A DNA stretch of 6,672 bases from Rhodospirillales bacterium (GTDB lineage Bacteria; Pseudomonadota; Alphaproteobacteria; UBA8366; JADFVY01), in NCBI GenBank assembly GCA_024644185.1, contig JAHELM010000145.1:1-6672 (forward strand), given 5' to 3'. Shown piece after piece: positions 5,175 to 6,672 of the stretch. Numbering within the stretch: the stretch's first letter is position 1; every line of letters starts with the position of its first letter. The translations under genes and the position numbers were made by a program. The notes under the pieces are model-generated. The model saw nothing but the letters and a program-made list of their open reading frames with translations, searched no databases and was not told the DNA's origin.

Positions 5175-6672
5175 TCTTCTGAACGAATTTCTGACCGAAA
5201 CCGCCGAGAACATGGATGTTCTCGATGTCGAGCTGGTCAAGCTGGAACGAAATCCCAACGACCCCGAGTTGCTGGGAAATATCTTTCGGCTTGTACACAC
5301 GGTCAAGGGTACCTGCGGTTTTCTTGGCCTTCCAAGGCTGGAGGCCGTGGCGCACGCCGCCGAGAGCCTGTTCGCAAGGTTTCGCGACGGCGAGCTCGAG
5401 GTAACGCCGAAGGCGGTTTCGCTGGTGCTGGAATCCCTCGACCGGATCAAGGCCCTGCTGAAGCAGTTGGAAAAGACAGGTGCCGAGCCCGATGGCGATG
5501 ACTCCGATCTGATCCAGCAACTGGAGTCCTTCGCCGAGGACGCCGTCATGGAAGCCATGATGGGCGACGGCGAGGTGACCGAGATCGCGGAAGACTCGAA
5601 CGAACTCCAGGCAGCGTTCGACGCCGCCGAATATCAGGGAATGCTTGCCGCGGCACAGGCCGCCGCGGATTCCGACGAGGTCGAATTCGAAGCGCCGGTT
5701 GTGGCGGCGCAGGTCCCCTCCAGGGTCAGGACGACCGAGATGGCGGGGCTGTCCGACGACTTTGTCCCGGGCGCGGGCGGAAATGGCGGCGGTGTCGCCA
5801 GCCAGTCGATCCGCGTCAACGTCGATCTGCTGGAAAACCTGATGACGATGGTTTCCGAGCTGGTGCTGACCCGTAACCAGCTTCTGCAGATTTTGCGCGC
5901 CCGTGACGACAGCGAATTCTCCAGCCCGTTGCAGCGGCTGAGCCATGTGACCACCGAACTGCAGGAAAGCGTCATGAAGACGCGCATGCAGCCGATCGGC
6001 AATGCCTGGGCGAAGCTGCCGCGCATCGTACGCGACTTGTCGATCGAACTCGGCAAGAAAGTCAATCTGCAGATGATCGGCGCCGAGACCGAACTCGATC
6101 GTCAGGTGCTCGAACTGATCCGCGATCCGCTGACGCATATGGTGCGGAACAGTTGCGACCACGGCATTGAGATGCCGGCCGAGCGTCGTGCCGCCGGCAA
6201 GGCGGATACCGGTACGATAACCCTGAACGCCTTCCATGAGGGCGGCCATATCATCATCGAGATCACCGACGACGGCAAAGGCCTTGCGGTCGAAAAGATC
6301 AAGAAGAAGGCGCTTGCACTGGGGCTGGTCAGTGAGTCGGAACTGGACGTCATGTCCGATCAGGCGATTCAGCACTTCATCATGCGCGCCGGGTTCTCGA
6401 CAGCCGCGAATGTCACCTCGGTCTCGGGCCGTGGCGTCGGCATGGATGTCGTCAAGACGAATATCGAGAAGATCGGCGGCACCATCGAATTGAAGTCGAT
6501 CGCCGGCCGGGGCACGACCTTCGTCATCAAGATCCCGCTGACCCTGGCGATCGTATCGGCGCTGATCGTAGAGGCGGGGAGCGAGCGTTTCGCGGTGCCG
6601 CAGATCAGCGTCGTCGAACTGGTTCGCACCGGTCGTGGCAGCGAGAGCCGCATCGAGCAAATTCATGGGACG
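5167..6672 (+). CDS. cheA: Chemotaxis histidine kinase CheA, C-terminus beyond right edge
   Basis: The frame is open for 502 codons to the right edge. CheA phosphorylates itself in response to chemoreceptor-CheW complexes and passes phosphate to CheY and CheB. P1 (about 1-105) has RLVHTVKGTCGFLGL, with His44 the phospho-acceptor. P3 dimerisation (about 215-275) begins IRVNVDLLENLMTMVSELVL and includes ESVMKTRMQPIG. The P4 kinase (about 280-456) has the N-box HMVRNSCDHG (Asn328), G-boxes DDGKG (368-372) and GRGVGMD (421-427), and GRGTTF (447-452). P5, the CheW-like domain, starts about 457 and is cut off. The region between P1 and P3 (about 106-214) is acidic and alanine-rich and shows no recognisable CheY-binding P2 domain. 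The ATG at 5167 is the only in-frame ATG after a TGA at 5128-5130; its Shine-Dalgarno is weak. The remaining che genes are presumably to the right. Confidence 0.97.
   Translation, partial: MDDLLNEFLTETAENMDVLDVELVKLERNPNDPELLGNIFRLVHTVKGTCGFLGLPRLEAVAHAAESLFARFRDGELEVTPKAVSLVLESLDRIKALLKQLEKTGAEPDGDDSDLIQQLESFAEDAVMEAMMGDGEVTEIAEDSNELQAAFDAAEYQGMLAAAQAAADSDEVEFEAPVVAAQVPSRVRTTEMAGLSDDFVPGAGGNGGGVASQSIRVNVDLLENLMTMVSELVLTRNQLLQILRARDDSEFSSPLQRLSHVTTELQESVMKTRMQPIGNAWAKLPRIVRDLSIELGKKVNLQMIGAETELDRQVLELIRDPLTHMVRNSCDHGIEMPAERRAAGKADTGTITLNAFHEGGHIIIEITDDGKGLAVEKIKKKALALGLVSESELDVMSDQAIQHFIMRAGFSTAANVTSVSGRGVGMDVVKTNIEKIGGTIELKSIAGRGTTFVIKIPLTLAIVSALIVEAGSERFAVPQISVVELVRTGRGSESRIEQIHGT

Noticed and set aside
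5125..6666. A 513-codon open frame on the minus strand
   Set aside because: It is antisense to cheA across almost the whole gene, and cheA is unmistakable by motifs. The antisense product shows no family resemblance.

Overview
The window is GC-rich, densely coded DNA from an alphaproteobacterium, most likely of the Rhodospirillales type. The main evidence is a chpT gene, whose histidine phosphotransferase family is confined to Alphaproteobacteria, placed directly upstream of cheA. The cheA P1 sequence and the DUF3553 protein next door also have an alphaproteobacterial look. No mobile element, CRISPR array, tRNA or rRNA is visible.

Layout. The left two thirds (1-4260) is read from the minus strand. 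In transcription order it holds a small DUF3553 protein (4260-4036), a fused NuoE-NuoF flavoprotein of the formate dehydrogenase beta type (4001-2292), a 150-base gap carrying a near-perfect 24-base tandem repeat, a secreted PhnD-family binding protein (2141-1212), and a membrane histidine kinase that overlaps it by one base and runs off the left edge inside its HisKA domain (1212-1). The right third is read from the plus strand: chpT (4368-5006), a 160-base gap with a CtrA-box-like site, and cheA (5167 to the right edge, cut in the CheW-like P5 domain). The strands diverge in the 107 bases between DUF3553 and chpT.

How the genes may work together. The PhnD-like protein and the kinase form a translationally coupled pair, best read as a periplasmic ligand receptor plus its sensor kinase, in the style of AioX/AioS or LuxP/LuxQ. 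There is no ABC permease or ATPase beside them. The NuoE-NuoF fusion keeps every cofactor motif needed to pass electrons between NAD(H), FMN and Fe-S clusters, but no catalytic (formate dehydrogenase alpha) gene is adjacent, so its partner must be elsewhere. ChpT belongs to the CckA-ChpT-CtrA/CpdR phosphorelay and CheA to chemotaxis; their adjacency and the CtrA-like site suggest a link between cell-cycle or motility control and chemotaxis. Three phosphoryl-transfer proteins (sensor kinase, ChpT, CheA) thus lie within 6.7 kb.

The most promising leads are the cysteine-free PhnD-like receptor and kinase pair with its repeat-bearing upstream region, and the orphan NuoE-NuoF subunit. Both are new combinations of known families rather than a wholly unknown system.
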